Assembly: GCF_900112355.1 (NCBI RefSeq)
Contig: NZ_FOLM01000001.1
Location: 789,276-853,275 of the forward strand
Source of the DNA: Streptomyces aidingensis
Lineage (GTDB): Bacteria; Actinomycetota; Actinomycetes; Streptomycetales; Streptomycetaceae
Length of the DNA stretch: 64,000 bases
Direction: 5' to 3'
Part shown: in pieces, positions 54,838 through 64,000 of the stretch
Layout of the letters: each line of letters begins with the position of its first letter
Numbering within the stretch: position 1 is the first letter of the stretch
Notes under the pieces: model-generated
What the model saw: only the letters and a program-made list of their open reading frames with translations
Told to the model about the DNA's origin: nothing
Databases searched by the model: none
Translations under genes and position numbers: made by a program

Positions 54838-55221
54838 ATGCGTCAGCTCTGCGCCACCACCCTCGCCATGGAGGCCATCGTGATCGGGCTGGCCGCCCTG
54901 GTCGCCTCCCGCATGTCCGATCTCCCGGCCGGCACCCTGTGGACGGTGAGCGGCGCCGCCATGGTGCTGGCCCTCGTGCTGTGCGGGCTGGTGGGGCGGG
55001 TCCGCGGCGCCGTCTCACTGGGCTGGGCGCTCCAGGCCGGGCTGGTGCTCAGCGGCCTGGTGGTGCCGATGATGTTTGTGCTCGGCGCCTGCTTCACCGC
55101 GCTGTGGTGGGCCTCGGTGCACTTCGGCCGCCGGGTGGACGAGCTCAAGGCGGCCCGTGCGGCGGGCGGGGCCGGCGGGGCCGGCGGAAGCCCCGGAATT
55201 CCCGCCCAGGACGCCGGATGA
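54838..55221 (+). CDS. DUF4233 membrane protein
   Basis: The 127-aa protein has about four hydrophobic helices, ending in a Gly/Ala-rich cytoplasmic tail. The conserved start LCATTLAMEAIVIGLAAL matches the DUF4233 family, normally found between folC and ndk in actinobacteria. It begins 5 bp after folC and is surely co-transcribed. Function unknown. Confidence 0.88.
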   Translation: MRQLCATTLAMEAIVIGLAALVASRMSDLPAGTLWTVSGAAMVLALVLCGLVGRVRGAVSLGWALQAGLVLSGLVVPMMFVLGACFTALWWASVHFGRRVDELKAARAAGGAGGAGGSPGIPAQDAG

Positions 55222-55262
55222 TCACAATCCCCGGCCCGGGGGGCGCGCTGCCGGCCGGGAGC

Positions 55263-55268
55263 GATATG
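55263..55268 (+). promoter_or_regulatory. Possible ndk -10 element
   Basis: TATGGT lies 91 bp upstream of ndk in a G+C-rich gap. No clear -35 is seen. Confidence 0.25.
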
Positions 55269-55359
55269 GTGCGACTCACCCGGTGGCCGTAGCCGCATCC
55301 GGATCCACCGCCCCGGACCCACCCGGGGACCCGCACCGTTCTCCCCCAGGAGCCGTCGC

Positions 55360-55773
55360 ATGAGCCAGCGCAGTCTTGTCCTTCTCAAGCCGGACGCCGT
55401 CCGCCGTGGTCTGATCGGCGAGATCATCCGCCGTATCGAGGCCAAGGCCGGCTGGACGATCACCGCGCTGGAGCTGCGCAGCCTGGACCGGGGCACCCTG
55501 GAGACCCACTACGCCGAGCATGCCGGCAAGCCGTTCTACGAGCCGCTGCTGGAGTTCATGGTCTCCGGCCCGGCGGTCGTCATGATCGTCGAGGGGGAGC
55601 GGGTGATCGAGGGGCTGCGCGCGCTGGCCGGCCCCACCGACCCGGTCGCCGCCGCGCCCGGCTCCATCCGCGGCGACTTCGGGACCATCGTGCGGGAGAA
55701 CCTGATCCACGCCTCCGACTCCGCCGAGTCCGCCGAACGGGAACTGAAGATTTTCTTTCCATCTCATGCCTGA
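55360..55773 (+). CDS. ndk: Nucleoside diphosphate kinase
   Basis: The 137-aa enzyme has the N-terminal RSLVLLKPDAVRRGLIGEI and the active-site region RGDFGTIVRENLIHASDSAE containing the phosphorylated His. It balances nucleoside triphosphates. Full length for bacterial NDK. CCAGGAG precedes the ATG. Confidence 0.97.
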   Translation: MSQRSLVLLKPDAVRRGLIGEIIRRIEAKAGWTITALELRSLDRGTLETHYAEHAGKPFYEPLLEFMVSGPAVVMIVEGERVIEGLRALAGPTDPVAAAPGSIRGDFGTIVRENLIHASDSAESAERELKIFFPSHA

Positions 55774-56175
55774 AGAGGTCCGGTAACGTTCAGGAACTTG
55801 TCGGCATGTCCCGGACAGGTCGGGGCACAAGAGCGGCAAGGCACCCGCAATGCACCGGCAATGCACGAGCGGCCCGGCGTTTCGCCCCTTCGGGGGGCAC
55901 GACACGCCCGGACGCGGGAATGTGTTCGCCGGCTTCGCGAGGCCCGTCGGCACGGCCGGTCGGGGGAACTCTTCGCCCGAACACGGCGTCACCATCATGG
56001 AGGGTGAGCCGGGTTCGGCTGACAATGGCGACCGAGGCGCACCCGCGCCCCGTGTTCGACCGGCCGTGGATACGATGGCACCACCCCACCGCGACCCGCG
56101 GGTATGGCGGCGCCAGCGCGCCCCAGCCGACCTCCACGCACACACCGCTCCAGTCCGGAAGGCCAAACGCATCCC
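55774..56175. other. 402-bp intergenic region upstream of mreB
   Basis: I see no gene. It must carry the mreB promoter(s); no -10/-35 pair or long repeat is convincing by eye. Confidence 0.5.
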
Positions 56176-57207
56176 ATGGCGAACAATATGTCGTTCATTG
56201 GCCGAGACATGGCAGTCGACCTCGGGACGGCCAACACGCTGGTGTACGTCAGAGGCCGCGGGATCGTCCTCAACGAGCCCTCCGTGGTGGCCATCAACAC
56301 CAACACCGGCGGCATTCTGGCGGTCGGTGCCGAAGCCAAGAAGATGATCGGCCGCACCCCCGGCAATATCGTGGCGGTACGCCCGCTCAAGGACGGCGTC
56401 ATCGCGGATTTCGAGATCACCGAGCGGATGCTCCGCTACTTCATCCTGAAAATCCACCGGCGCCGCTATCTGGCCCGCCCCCGGGTGGTCATCTGTGTGC
56501 CCTCCGGCATTACCGGCGTGGAACGGCGCGCCGTCATCGAGGCGTCCACCCAGGCGGGCGCCCGCCAGGTGCACATCATCGAGGAGCCCATGGCCGCCGC
56601 CATCGGCTCGGGCCTCCCGGTGCACGAGGCGACGGGCAACATGGTGGTCGACATCGGCGGCGGCACCACCGAGGTGGCGGTCATCTCGCTCGGCGGCATC
56701 GTCACCGCCCAGTCCATCCGGGTGGCCGGCGACGAGCTGGACAACGCGATCATCCAGCACATCAAGAAGGAGTACAGCCTGCTGCTCGGCGAACGCACCG
56801 CCGAGGACATCAAGATCTCCATCGGCTCCGCCTTCCCCATGGAAGAGGAGGAGCACATGGAGATCCGCGGCCGGGACCTGGTCAGCGGGCTGCCCAAGAC
56901 CGTGGTGATCTCCACCGAAGAGGTCCGCAAGGCCATGGAGGAGCCGGTCAACGCCATTGTGGACGCGGTCAAGACCACGCTCGACAAGTGCCCGCCCGAG
57001 CTCTCCGGCGACATCATGGACCGCGGCATCGTGCTGACCGGCGGCGGCGCCCTGCTGCGCGGCCTGGACGAGCGGCTGCGCCAGGAGACGGGCATGCCGA
57101 TCCACATCGCGGAGAACCCGCTCGACTCGGTCGCACTCGGCTCCGGCAAGTGCGTCGAGGAGTTCGAGGCCCTCCAGCAGGTGCTGGACGCCACGCCGCG
57201 CCGCTGA
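56176..57207 (+). CDS. mreB: Rod-shape/sporulation actin homologue MreB
   Basis: The 343-aa actin-fold protein has phosphate-1 [14 protein letters not shown], phosphate-2 [16 protein letters not shown] and the adenosine motif [16 protein letters not shown]. In Streptomyces MreB acts chiefly in spore-wall assembly with MreC, MreD, PBP2 and RodA, all encoded just downstream. ATG 56176 adds four residues before [10 protein letters not shown]; the second ATG (56188) is also possible. Confidence 0.96.
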   Translation: MANNMSFIGRDMAVDLGTANTLVYVRGRGIVLNEPSVVAINTNTGGILAVGAEAKKMIGRTPGNIVAVRPLKDGVIADFEITERMLRYFILKIHRRRYLARPRVVICVPSGITGVERRAVIEASTQAGARQVHIIEEPMAAAIGSGLPVHEATGNMVVDIGGGTTEVAVISLGGIVTAQSIRVAGDELDNAIIQHIKKEYSLLLGERTAEDIKISIGSAFPMEEEEHMEIRGRDLVSGLPKTVVISTEEVRKAMEEPVNAIVDAVKTTLDKCPPELSGDIMDRGIVLTGGGALLRGLDERLRQETGMPIHIAENPLDSVALGSGKCVEEFEALQQVLDATPRR

Positions 57208-57280
57208 CCCGCGCCGGCCCGCCCGGCCGCCCCGGCCGGGAACCCAGACGAAACACACAAGGAAGGCACGGCTGCCGCAC

Positions 57281-58363
57281 GTGAGGGACTCGAGAGAGAG
57301 CCGGCTGCTGCTCATCCTGCTGGTATCCATCGCATTCGCGCTGATCACGGTGGACATCCGGGAAGGCGACAACTCCCCCCTCAACGGGCCGCGCGAGGCC
57401 GCCGCCGCCGTCTTCGGCCCGGTGGAGTCGGGCGCCGCGACCGTCGTCGACCCGGTGGCCAACGCCATCGGCGCGGTCCGCGACTCCGGCAGCCGCCAGG
57501 ACCGGATCAGCGCACTGGAGCAGGAGAACGCCGAACTGCGCCAGCAGCTGGGCAACCAGGACCACCAGGACTCCCGGGTGGAGCAGCTGGACGACCTGCT
57601 GCGCACCGCCGGGGCCGGCCAGTACAGCATCGTCGGCGCGCAGGTCATCGCCATAGGGCCGGCCCAGGGGTTCTCCTGGACCATCACCATCGACGCCGGC
57701 ACCCGGGACGGCATCGACCGCGACATGACGGTGATCAACGGCGACGGCCTGGTCGGCCGGGTCACCACGGTCGGGCCGGGCACCGCCACCGTGCTGCTGG
57801 CCAGCGACCCCAGATTCACCGTGGGTACCCGGATGGAGGGCAGCAATGAGCTCGGCTTCGCCACCGGCCGTGGCGACAACGCCCTGGACGTCCAGCTTCT
57901 CAACCACCGGGCCGAGGTGAAGAAGGGCGACCGGCTGGTCACCTTCGGCTCGGCCGGCAACAAGCCCTTTGTGCCCGGCGTGCCGGTGGGCGAGGTGACC
58001 AGCGTGGAGGCGCCCTCCGGCGACCTGACCCGCACCGTGCGGGTGCGGCCGTTCGTCGCCTTCACCCAACTGGACCTGGTGGGCGTGGTGGTCGAGCCGC
58101 CGCGCGCCGACCCGCGGGACGCCGTGCTGCCGGAGAAACCGCGGGAGCCGGAGCCCGGGACCCAGACCGGCGGCAGCAGCGAGGTGACCCGCCCGGAGGA
58201 CGCCGGCGAGCCCGGCGCCCCCGGGGAGGAGGAAGCGGCGGACCAGCCCCAGCCGGACACCGAGGCCGACGCGGACGCCGACCCGGACACCGATGCCGGA
58301 GCGGACGCCGGCGCCGCGGACCCGGAGACCGGGAACGACGCCGACGGACCGGGAGCTGACTGA
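57281..58363 (+). CDS. mreC: Cell shape-determining protein MreC
   Basis: The 360-aa bitopic protein has an N-terminal membrane helix (LLLILLVSIAFALI) and a coiled coil around residues 72-100. The MreC beta-domain follows to about 275, and then a long acidic, Pro/Asp-rich tail (about 280-360). GTG start with GGAAGG upstream. It organises the lateral wall machinery on the outer membrane face. Confidence 0.95.
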   Translation: MRDSRESRLLLILLVSIAFALITVDIREGDNSPLNGPREAAAAVFGPVESGAATVVDPVANAIGAVRDSGSRQDRISALEQENAELRQQLGNQDHQDSRVEQLDDLLRTAGAGQYSIVGAQVIAIGPAQGFSWTITIDAGTRDGIDRDMTVINGDGLVGRVTTVGPGTATVLLASDPRFTVGTRMEGSNELGFATGRGDNALDVQLLNHRAEVKKGDRLVTFGSAGNKPFVPGVPVGEVTSVEAPSGDLTRTVRVRPFVAFTQLDLVGVVVEPPRADPRDAVLPEKPREPEPGTQTGGSSEVTRPEDAGEPGAPGEEEAADQPQPDTEADADADPDTDAGADAGAADPETGNDADGPGAD

Positions 58364-58365
58364 CC

Positions 58366-59064
58366 ATGCGCGTGCAACGCACCCTGCTCACCACCCTGCT
58401 GGTGGTCGTCGCCCTCACCGTGCAGGTGAGCATACTGGCGCGGCTGCAACTGCCCGGCGCCGTCCCCGATCTGCTGCTGCTCACCGTGCTGGGCCTGGCC
58501 CTGGTCTACGGCCACACCGGCGGCGCGGTGACCGGCTTCTTCGCCGGCCTGGTCGCCGACCTCGCCCCGCCCGCCGATCACGCCGTGGGCCGCTACGCCC
58601 TGGTGCTCTGCCTGGTGGGTTATGCCGCGGGCCTGACCAGACCGGACACCGGCCACCGTTCGGCCACCGCCCCGATGCTGGTGGTGGCGATCGGCGCGGT
58701 CAGCTCCACCCTGCTCTACGCCGGTGTCGGCACCCTGGTCGGCGACACCGAGGTGAGCCAGGAGGCCCTGGTCACCATGGTCACCACGGCCACCGTCTAC
58801 GACCTGCTGCTGGCGCCGTTCGTCGTACCGCTGGTGATGAGCCTGGCCCGTCGCCTGGAGAGCGATCCGCTGGCCGGTGACGGCGCCGCCTCCCCGGCCG
58901 GCGAGTCGCTCGGTTCGTCCTGGCTGCGGCCCACCGGCCTGAGGCTCGGCCGGGCGGGCCGGTTCGGCCGGGCCCGGGCCGGCCGGGCCGCCGTCATCGG
59001 CAGCCAGCGCTCGCCGCTGCTGGGCCGTTCCCGCGGCCGTCTGAAGGGGGTCAAGAGGCTGTGA
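58366..59064 (+). CDS. mreD: Rod shape-determining protein MreD
   Basis: The 232-aa protein has about five to six membrane helices (first VALTVQVSILARLQLPG region) within the first 165 residues. An Arg/Gly-rich cytoplasmic C-terminal extension of ~65 residues follows, longer than in most bacteria. It begins 3 bp after mreC and overlaps the PBP2 gene by GTGA. Confidence 0.92.
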   Translation: MRVQRTLLTTLLVVVALTVQVSILARLQLPGAVPDLLLLTVLGLALVYGHTGGAVTGFFAGLVADLAPPADHAVGRYALVLCLVGYAAGLTRPDTGHRSATAPMLVVAIGAVSSTLLYAGVGTLVGDTEVSQEALVTMVTTATVYDLLLAPFVVPLVMSLARRLESDPLAGDGAASPAGESLGSSWLRPTGLRLGRAGRFGRARAGRAAVIGSQRSPLLGRSRGRLKGVKRL

Positions 59065-61373
59065 GCAACATCCCGGAGACCGGGCGGACCTCCCGGGTCA
59101 CCATCCGGCTGGTCGTCCTCCAGATACTGGTCTTCTCCCTCCTGCTCACCCTGGCCGGCCGGCTGTGGTACCTCCAGATCAGGCAGGGCGACGAATTCGC
59201 CGCCGAGGCGGCCGGCAACCATGTGCAGAACGTCATCCAGCCCGCCGTGCGCGGCGCCATCCTGGACGCCCGCGGCGTGCCGCTGGCCGACAACGAGACC
59301 CGGCTGGTGGTCTCCGCCGACCGCACCGACCTGCTGCGCATGCCCGACGACGGCGAGCAGGTGCTGACCGACCTCGCCGGACTGCTGGAGATGGACCCGG
59401 AGGAGGTGCGCAACCGGGTCCGGCTGTGCGACTCCGAGACCCCGCAGCCGTGCTGGAACGGCTCCCCCTACCAGCCCATCCCGATCACCGACGAGGCCAC
59501 CGTCCAGCAGGCGCTGCAGATCTGGGAACGGCCGGAGAGCTACCCGGGCATCGTCGCCCAGCCCACCGCCGTCCGCCGCTACCCGGCGCCCTACGGCGCC
59601 CACACCGCCCAGGTGCTGGGCTATCTCTCCCCGGTGACCGACGAGGAGGTCGCCGAGTCCCAGCAGACCGACTCCCCGCTGCAGCGCTACGACCAGATCG
59701 GCCGCTCCGGCCTGGAGCGCACCTACGACGAGTATCTGCGCGGCGGCGCCGGCATCGACCGGCTGGAGGTGGACAAGTTCGGCCGGGTGATCGGCGAGGC
59801 CGAGGGCGTCGAGGCCGAGGCCGGCGCCAATCTGGTCACCAGCATCGACTCCCGCATCCAGGCGGTCGTCGAACACGAGCTGCTCCAGGCCATGAAGCAG
59901 GCCCGGCAGGCGCACGACGACATCAGCGGTCGCAACTACGAGGCCGACTCCGGGGCCGCCATCGTGATGGAGTCCCACACCGGCCGGATCGTGGCGATGG
60001 CCTCCTACCCGGACTACGACCCCAATGTGTGGGTGGGCGGCATCTCGGCCAAGGAGTACCAGCGGCTGACCGGCGAGGAAGCCAACGACCCGCTGCTCAA
60101 CCGGGCCATCCAGGGCCAGTCCCCGGCCGGCTCCACCTTCAAGGTGGTCACCTCCTCCGGCGCGGTCCGGGCCGGCTACGACTTCGACGGCAACTACGAG
60201 TGCTCCTCCTCGTACAGCATCGGCAACACCACCTTCAAGAACTTCGAGTCCCGCGGCTACGGGCCGATCTCCCTGGGCAAGGCGCTGGAGGTGTCCTGCA
60301 ACACCGTCTTCTACCGGCTGGCGCACGCCGAATGGCAGAAGGACGGCGGCATCAACCCCGGCGAGAACCCGAACGACTGGCTGTTCGACACCGCGCACGG
60401 ATTCGGGCTGGGCAGCGAGACCGGCATCGACCTGCCCTCCGAGGCCGCGGGCCGGGTGCCGGACCGGGCGTGGAAGCGGGAGTACTGGGAGACCAACAAG
60501 GACGCCTGGTGCGAGCTGGGCAAGGAGGAGGGCGACGACTTCGCGCACCGCTACGCCCGGGAGAGCTGCGAGGACGGCTGGCGGCTGCGGGCCGGTGACG
60601 CGGTCAACTTCTCCATCGGCCAGGGCGATCTGCTGGTGACCCCGATCCAGATGGCCTCGGTCTACTCGGCCATCAACAACGGCGGCACCCTCTACCGGCC
60701 CACCGTCGGCAAGGCGATCGTCGATGTGAACGGCAATGTCGTCGAGGAATTCGAACCGGTCGAGAACGGAAAACTGCCGATCGAGAAGGGCACCGTCAGC
60801 GACCTGCAAGGCGCCCTGCGGGACGTGATAGAGGTCGGCACCGCCTCCTGGCGGTTCATCGGCTGGCCGCAGGACGAGATCCCGCTCTCCGCCAAGACGG
60901 GCACCGCGACCACCGAGGGCAAACAGTCCCGCTCCTGGCTGACCACCTTCTCCGAGGACTACACCGTGGTCATGACCATCGATCAGGCGGGTACCGGCTC
61001 CGGCGCCTCCGGCCCGGCGGTGCGCAACATCTACGAGGCCATCTACGGCGTGGACGAGCAGGGCGCCATCCACCCGGAGCTGGCCCTGCTGCCCGAGCCG
61101 CCGGCCGAACTGCCGCGGACCGACGACAACGGCACCATGGCGGCCGAGTTCGACAAGGAGTGGGAGCAGCACTTCGCCGCCTACAAGAAGGAGCACCAGG
61201 AGAACTACGAGGGCGCCGCCATCGTCCCGGCCGGCGACGGCGAGGACGGCGACGGCGCCGGAGACTTCCAGGCCGGGGCGGAGGCCGGCACCGGCGACGG
61301 CACCGGCGAGGTACTGGCGGGCGCCGCCTTCGAGGCCGACCGCCGCCGCGAGGGCACCGGCGGGGACGGGTGA
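59061..61373 (+). CDS. mrdA: Penicillin-binding protein 2, class B transpeptidase
   Basis: The 770-aa protein has an N-terminal membrane anchor, a dimerisation/pedestal domain and a transpeptidase domain with SPAGSTFK (Ser358, Lys361), the SCN motif in VSCNTVFY and KTGTATT (Lys612). The C-terminal ~100 residues are acidic and disordered. Its partner glycosyltransferase RodA is encoded 7 bp downstream. It cross-links peptidoglycan, in Streptomyces mainly in the spore wall. Confidence 0.95.
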   Translation: MSNIPETGRTSRVTIRLVVLQILVFSLLLTLAGRLWYLQIRQGDEFAAEAAGNHVQNVIQPAVRGAILDARGVPLADNETRLVVSADRTDLLRMPDDGEQVLTDLAGLLEMDPEEVRNRVRLCDSETPQPCWNGSPYQPIPITDEATVQQALQIWERPESYPGIVAQPTAVRRYPAPYGAHTAQVLGYLSPVTDEEVAESQQTDSPLQRYDQIGRSGLERTYDEYLRGGAGIDRLEVDKFGRVIGEAEGVEAEAGANLVTSIDSRIQAVVEHELLQAMKQARQAHDDISGRNYEADSGAAIVMESHTGRIVAMASYPDYDPNVWVGGISAKEYQRLTGEEANDPLLNRAIQGQSPAGSTFKVVTSSGAVRAGYDFDGNYECSSSYSIGNTTFKNFESRGYGPISLGKALEVSCNTVFYRLAHAEWQKDGGINPGENPNDWLFDTAHGFGLGSETGIDLPSEAAGRVPDRAWKREYWETNKDAWCELGKEEGDDFAHRYARESCEDGWRLRAGDAVNFSIGQGDLLVTPIQMASVYSAINNGGTLYRPTVGKAIVDVNGNVVEEFEPVENGKLPIEKGTVSDLQGALRDVIEVGTASWRFIGWPQDEIPLSAKTGTATTEGKQSRSWLTTFSEDYTVVMTIDQAGTGSGASGPAVRNIYEAIYGVDEQGAIHPELALLPEPPAELPRTDDNGTMAAEFDKEWEQHFAAYKKEHQENYEGAAIVPAGDGEDGDGAGDFQAGAEAGTGDGTGEVLAGAAFEADRRREGTGGDG

Positions 61374-61380
61374 GGCACCG

Positions 61381-62571
61381 GTGAGCGTCCACACCTTCTC
61401 CAGCGGGCTGCCGCCCGCCCGGCGTTCCGGCATCCGCCGCATGATGGCCCGGGACTCCCTGTTCCGCCGGGTCGACTGGCTGCTGCTGCTCGCCGCCGGC
61501 GGGCTCACCGTCCTCGGCTGTCTGCTGGTCTGGTCCGCTACCTGGACCCGTACCGACATCAACGAGGGCGACCCGCACTTCTTCCTGATACGCCACGCGC
61601 TCAACGCCGCCATCGGCATCGCCCTGGCCGTGGGCGTGATGTGGCTCGGCCACCAGCGGCTGCGCAGCGCCGTCCCGGTCTTCTACGGCTTCTCCATCGT
61701 TCTGCTCCTGCTGGTCTTCACCCCGCTCGGGACCGAGATCAACGGCCAGCGGGCCTGGCTGTCCATAGCCGGCTACACCGTCCAGCCCGGCGAATTCGCC
61801 AAGGTGGCGGTGATCCTGGGGATGGCCACGGTGCTGGCCGCCCAGGTCGACGCGGGGGACCGCGACCACCCCGCCGGCCGCCCCGTCCTCCAGGCGCTGG
61901 GCCTGGCCGCCCTGCCGCTGGCCATCGTGGTGGTCGACGACATGGGCATGGCCATGGTGATCGGCATGATCGTGCTCGGCGTACTGCTGGCCTCCGGCGC
62001 CACCATCTTCTGGACCTTCGGCCTGATGGCGGCCGGCGCGGCCGGCGCGGTGCTGGTGTGGACGCTGGGCGTGCTGGACGAGTACCAGATCAACCGCTTC
62101 GCCGCCTTCGCCAACCCCGAACTCGACCCGGCCGGCGCCGGCTACAACACCAACCAGGCCCGGATAGCCATCGGCTCCGGCGGCCTCACCGGCACCGGCC
62201 TCTTCCAGGGCTCGCAGACCACCGGGCAGTTCGTGCCCGAGCAGCAGACCGACTTCATCTTCACCGTGGCCGGGGAGGAACTGGGCTTTGTCGGCGGCGC
62301 GGGCATCATCCTGCTGATCGCCGTGCTGCTCTGGCGCGCGCTGCGGATAGCCCGCGGCGCCACCGACCTGTACAGCACCATCATCGCGGCCGGCCTGGTG
62401 GCCTGGCTCGCCTTCCAGTCGTTCGAGAACATCGGCATGGCGCTGGGCATCATGCCGGTGGCCGGTATTCCGCTGCCGTTCGTCTCCTACGGCGGCACCG
62501 CCATGATGGCCTCCTGGATAGCCATCGGCCTGCTGGAGTCCATCCGGATGAAACGCACCCTGTCGGCATAG
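61381..62571 (+). CDS. rodA: SEDS-family peptidoglycan glycosyltransferase RodA
   Basis: The 396-aa membrane protein has about 10 helices. SEDS motifs seen are INGQRAWLSIAGYTVQPGEFAK, NPELDPAGAGYNTNQARIAIGSG (read as two blocks) and the C-terminal GIPLPFVSYGGTAMMASW. It polymerises glycan strands with PBP2. GTG start shortly after mrdA. Confidence 0.95.
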   Translation: MSVHTFSSGLPPARRSGIRRMMARDSLFRRVDWLLLLAAGGLTVLGCLLVWSATWTRTDINEGDPHFFLIRHALNAAIGIALAVGVMWLGHQRLRSAVPVFYGFSIVLLLLVFTPLGTEINGQRAWLSIAGYTVQPGEFAKVAVILGMATVLAAQVDAGDRDHPAGRPVLQALGLAALPLAIVVVDDMGMAMVIGMIVLGVLLASGATIFWTFGLMAAGAAGAVLVWTLGVLDEYQINRFAAFANPELDPAGAGYNTNQARIAIGSGGLTGTGLFQGSQTTGQFVPEQQTDFIFTVAGEELGFVGGAGIILLIAVLLWRALRIARGATDLYSTIIAAGLVAWLAFQSFENIGMALGIMPVAGIPLPFVSYGGTAMMASWIAIGLLESIRMKRTLSA

Positions 62572-62610
62572 CCCCGGACGCGGGCAACCGGCGCAAACCG
62601 TATGGTTCCA

Positions 62611-62640
62611 GCCGGTTCCGGCGGGTTCCGGCAGGTTCCG
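62611..62640. repeat. Three 10-bp repeats
   Basis: GCCGGTTCCG, GCGGGTTCCG and GCAGGTTCCG follow one another exactly, between rodA and the CHAD gene. Confidence 0.7.
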
Positions 62641-62711
62641 TCCCGGAGTGTCGCCTCAGGGCCGCCACTGCCACTACCCTCGACGGAAAGCGGCTGACGG
62701 GTGAACTCACG

Positions 62712-63677
62712 ATGACTACCGCGACAACGACATCTGTACGCCCCGCGGCGGGCACCGCCGGGGCCACCGTTGTGGACTACGCCGGACGGCAGGCACGGGA
62801 GCTGCGCGAACTGGAGCCCGAGGTCCGCCGGGACGCGCCCGACTCCGTGCACCGGATGCGGGTGGCGTGCCGCAGGCTGCGAAGCTGCTTCCGCTCCTAC
62901 CGCCGGGTCCTGGACCGCACGGTCACCGCCGCCCTGGAGGGCGAGCTGATCTGGCTCGCCGGGGAGCTCAGCGGCGACCGCGACCGCGAGGTGCTGGCCG
63001 AGCGGTTCCGCGAGCGCCTCGCCGAACTGCCGCCGGAGCTGATCCGCGGCCCGGCCCGGGACCGCCTGCGCGACTACGGCTCCCCCCACGAGGAGCCGCC
63101 CGGCCCCGGGACCCCGGCCGGCCGGTCCGCCACCCGGGCCAGGGTGCTCGCCGCCCTGGACTCCGACCGCTTCCGGGACCTGCTGTCCGGACTGGACGCC
63201 CTGCTCGCCGTGCCGCCGCTGCTGCCCGCCGCCGGCCGGCGGGACCGCAAGGTGTGCGGCCGGGTGCTGGAGGCCGACGCCGACCGCTTCGACCGGCGGA
63301 TGGCGGCGGCCCGCGCCGCGCCGCCCGGACCCCTGCGCGACCACGCCCTGCACGCCGCCCGCAAGGCCGCCAAACGGGCCCGCTACTCCGCGGAGGCGGC
63401 CCGCCCGGCACTGGGCAGGACGGCCGCCCGGGCCGAGATCACCCGCTGGCGGGCCCTCCAGGATCTGCTCGGCGAGCACCAGGACAGCGTGATGGCCAGA
63501 CAAGCCCTGGTGGAACTGGCCGTGACGGCCGAGGCGGCCGGCGAGCCGTCCTTCACCTACGGCCTGCTGCACGGCCGCGAGCGAGCCCTGGCCGAGGAGT
63601 ACGAGCGCCGCCTCGCCGCCCTCCACCCCGGCCACCCGGCCGCGGACACCGAGGAGACCGGGGCCGGCGCCGGCTGA
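62712..63677 (+). CDS. CHAD domain-containing protein
   Basis: The 321-aa helical protein shows the conserved His-containing CHAD motifs DSVHRMRVACRRLRSCFRSY (about 38-57) and HAARKAAKRARYSAEAA (about 215-231). CHAD domains bind polyphosphate. No fused CYTH (triphosphatase) domain is present. ATG 62712 is preferred; a GTG at 62701 is possible. Confidence 0.88.
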   Translation: MTTATTTSVRPAAGTAGATVVDYAGRQARELRELEPEVRRDAPDSVHRMRVACRRLRSCFRSYRRVLDRTVTAALEGELIWLAGELSGDRDREVLAERFRERLAELPPELIRGPARDRLRDYGSPHEEPPGPGTPAGRSATRARVLAALDSDRFRDLLSGLDALLAVPPLLPAAGRRDRKVCGRVLEADADRFDRRMAAARAAPPGPLRDHALHAARKAAKRARYSAEAARPALGRTAARAEITRWRALQDLLGEHQDSVMARQALVELAVTAEAAGEPSFTYGLLHGRERALAEEYERRLAALHPGHPAADTEETGAGAG

Positions 63678-63808
63678 CCCGCCCGGAGGGCCCGCGCGGG
63701 AGAGAGCGGTTAGGCTGAATGGTCACCACCGTCACCGGTCCGGCCCGGCCATCCGCACCGGCCGACGCCGAACCGGCCCTCGCACCCCATTTCCCGGAGA
63801 CATCACCC

Positions 63809-64000
63809 ATGCCTGTCGAATCGGTCTTCCCGCGCCTGGAGGCCCTCCTCCCGCACGTCCAGAAGCCGATCCAGTACGTCGGCGGCGAGCTGAACTCCAC
63901 GGTCAAACCGTGGGAGGAGTGCGATGTCCGCTGGGCGCTGATGTACCCGGACGCCTACGAGGTCGGGCTCCCCAACCAGGGCGTGATGATCCTCTACGAG
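63809..64000 (+). CDS. B12-binding-domain radical SAM protein, TIGR03960-like (3' end outside window)
   Basis: Only the first 64 residues are visible. The start PVESVFPRLEALLPHVQKPI and then RWALMYPDAYEVGLPNQG fit the N-terminus of the TIGR03960 radical SAM family, which usually sits near rodA in Streptomyces. An in-frame ATG at 63719 would add 30 residues without family similarity; GGAG upstream favours 63809. Confidence 0.75.
   Translation, partial: MPVESVFPRLEALLPHVQKPIQYVGGELNSTVKPWEECDVRWALMYPDAYEVGLPNQGVMILYE

Noticed and set aside
63719..63808. Upstream ATG as start of the radical SAM gene
   Set aside because: The extra 30 residues are low-complexity and the possible -10 TAGGCT at 63711-63716 would place transcription start after this ATG.

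Overview
The window is high-GC actinobacterial DNA, almost certainly Streptomyces or a close relative. From 39.9 kb to the right end it carries a typical Streptomyces core block: tRNA-Gly, tRNA-Pro, tig, clpP1, clpP2, clpX, valS, folC, ndk, mreB, mreC, mreD, mrdA (PBP2), rodA. GTG starts, ATGA/GTGA start-stop overlaps, and rare TTA codons fit the same origin.

Positions 1 to about 36 kb are an accessory region that reads as a biosynthetic gene cluster without modular PKS or NRPS. Its centre is a plus-strand operon (19.4-31.8 kb). It starts with a complete 3-hydroxyanthranilate cassette: type II DAHP synthase, EntA/DhbA-like dehydrogenase, PhzD-like isochorismatase and PhzE-like aminodeoxyisochorismate synthase. 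A fatty-acyl-AMP ligase, two KASIII-like ketosynthases, an acyl-CoA carboxylase beta subunit, an arylamine N-acyltransferase (NAT) and a Gfo/Idh oxidoreductase follow. A divergent minus-strand operon (17.1-12.3 kb) holds a second NAT, an aryl/acyl-AMP ligase, a PHBH-type FAD monooxygenase and a flavodoxin-like quinone reductase. Aminophenol supply, beta-ketoacyl chain formation, two amide-forming NATs and several flavin oxygenases/quinone reductases suggest an N-acylated aminophenol or aza-quinone product. The diazaquinomycin/nybomycin diaza-anthracene type is one candidate; this is inference.

To the left (3.0-12.2 kb) a plus-strand run holds a quinone reductase, a salicylate-hydroxylase-type monooxygenase and an SRPBCC protein, closely followed by a nitrate module: NarK transporter, NasA nitrate reductase and two flavoprotein reductases. 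No siroheme nitrite reductase is present. A multicopper oxidase fragment, a degenerate flavin monooxygenase and a hemerythrin protein lie at the left edge. Regulation and export occupy 32.4-38.4 kb: an IS701-type transposase homologue that has lost a catalytic aspartate motif and carries a TTA codon, a MarR regulator divergent from an EmrB/QacA exporter, and a GAF/PucR-type regulator.

Non-coding structure is unusually rich. Exact 11-bp-period tandem arrays lie at 4.0, 19.1-19.3, 36.2 and 42.2 kb; the 19.1 kb one has 14 units and sits upstream of the 3-hydroxyanthranilate operon. A 28-bp inverted repeat lies between the two divergent biosynthetic operons. A CTTAG-N7-ATATCTT motif is shared by the hemerythrin and MarR/exporter promoters. 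A small lower-GC islet between clpX and valS contains a TTA-containing secreted-protein gene under a promoter covered by a palindrome.
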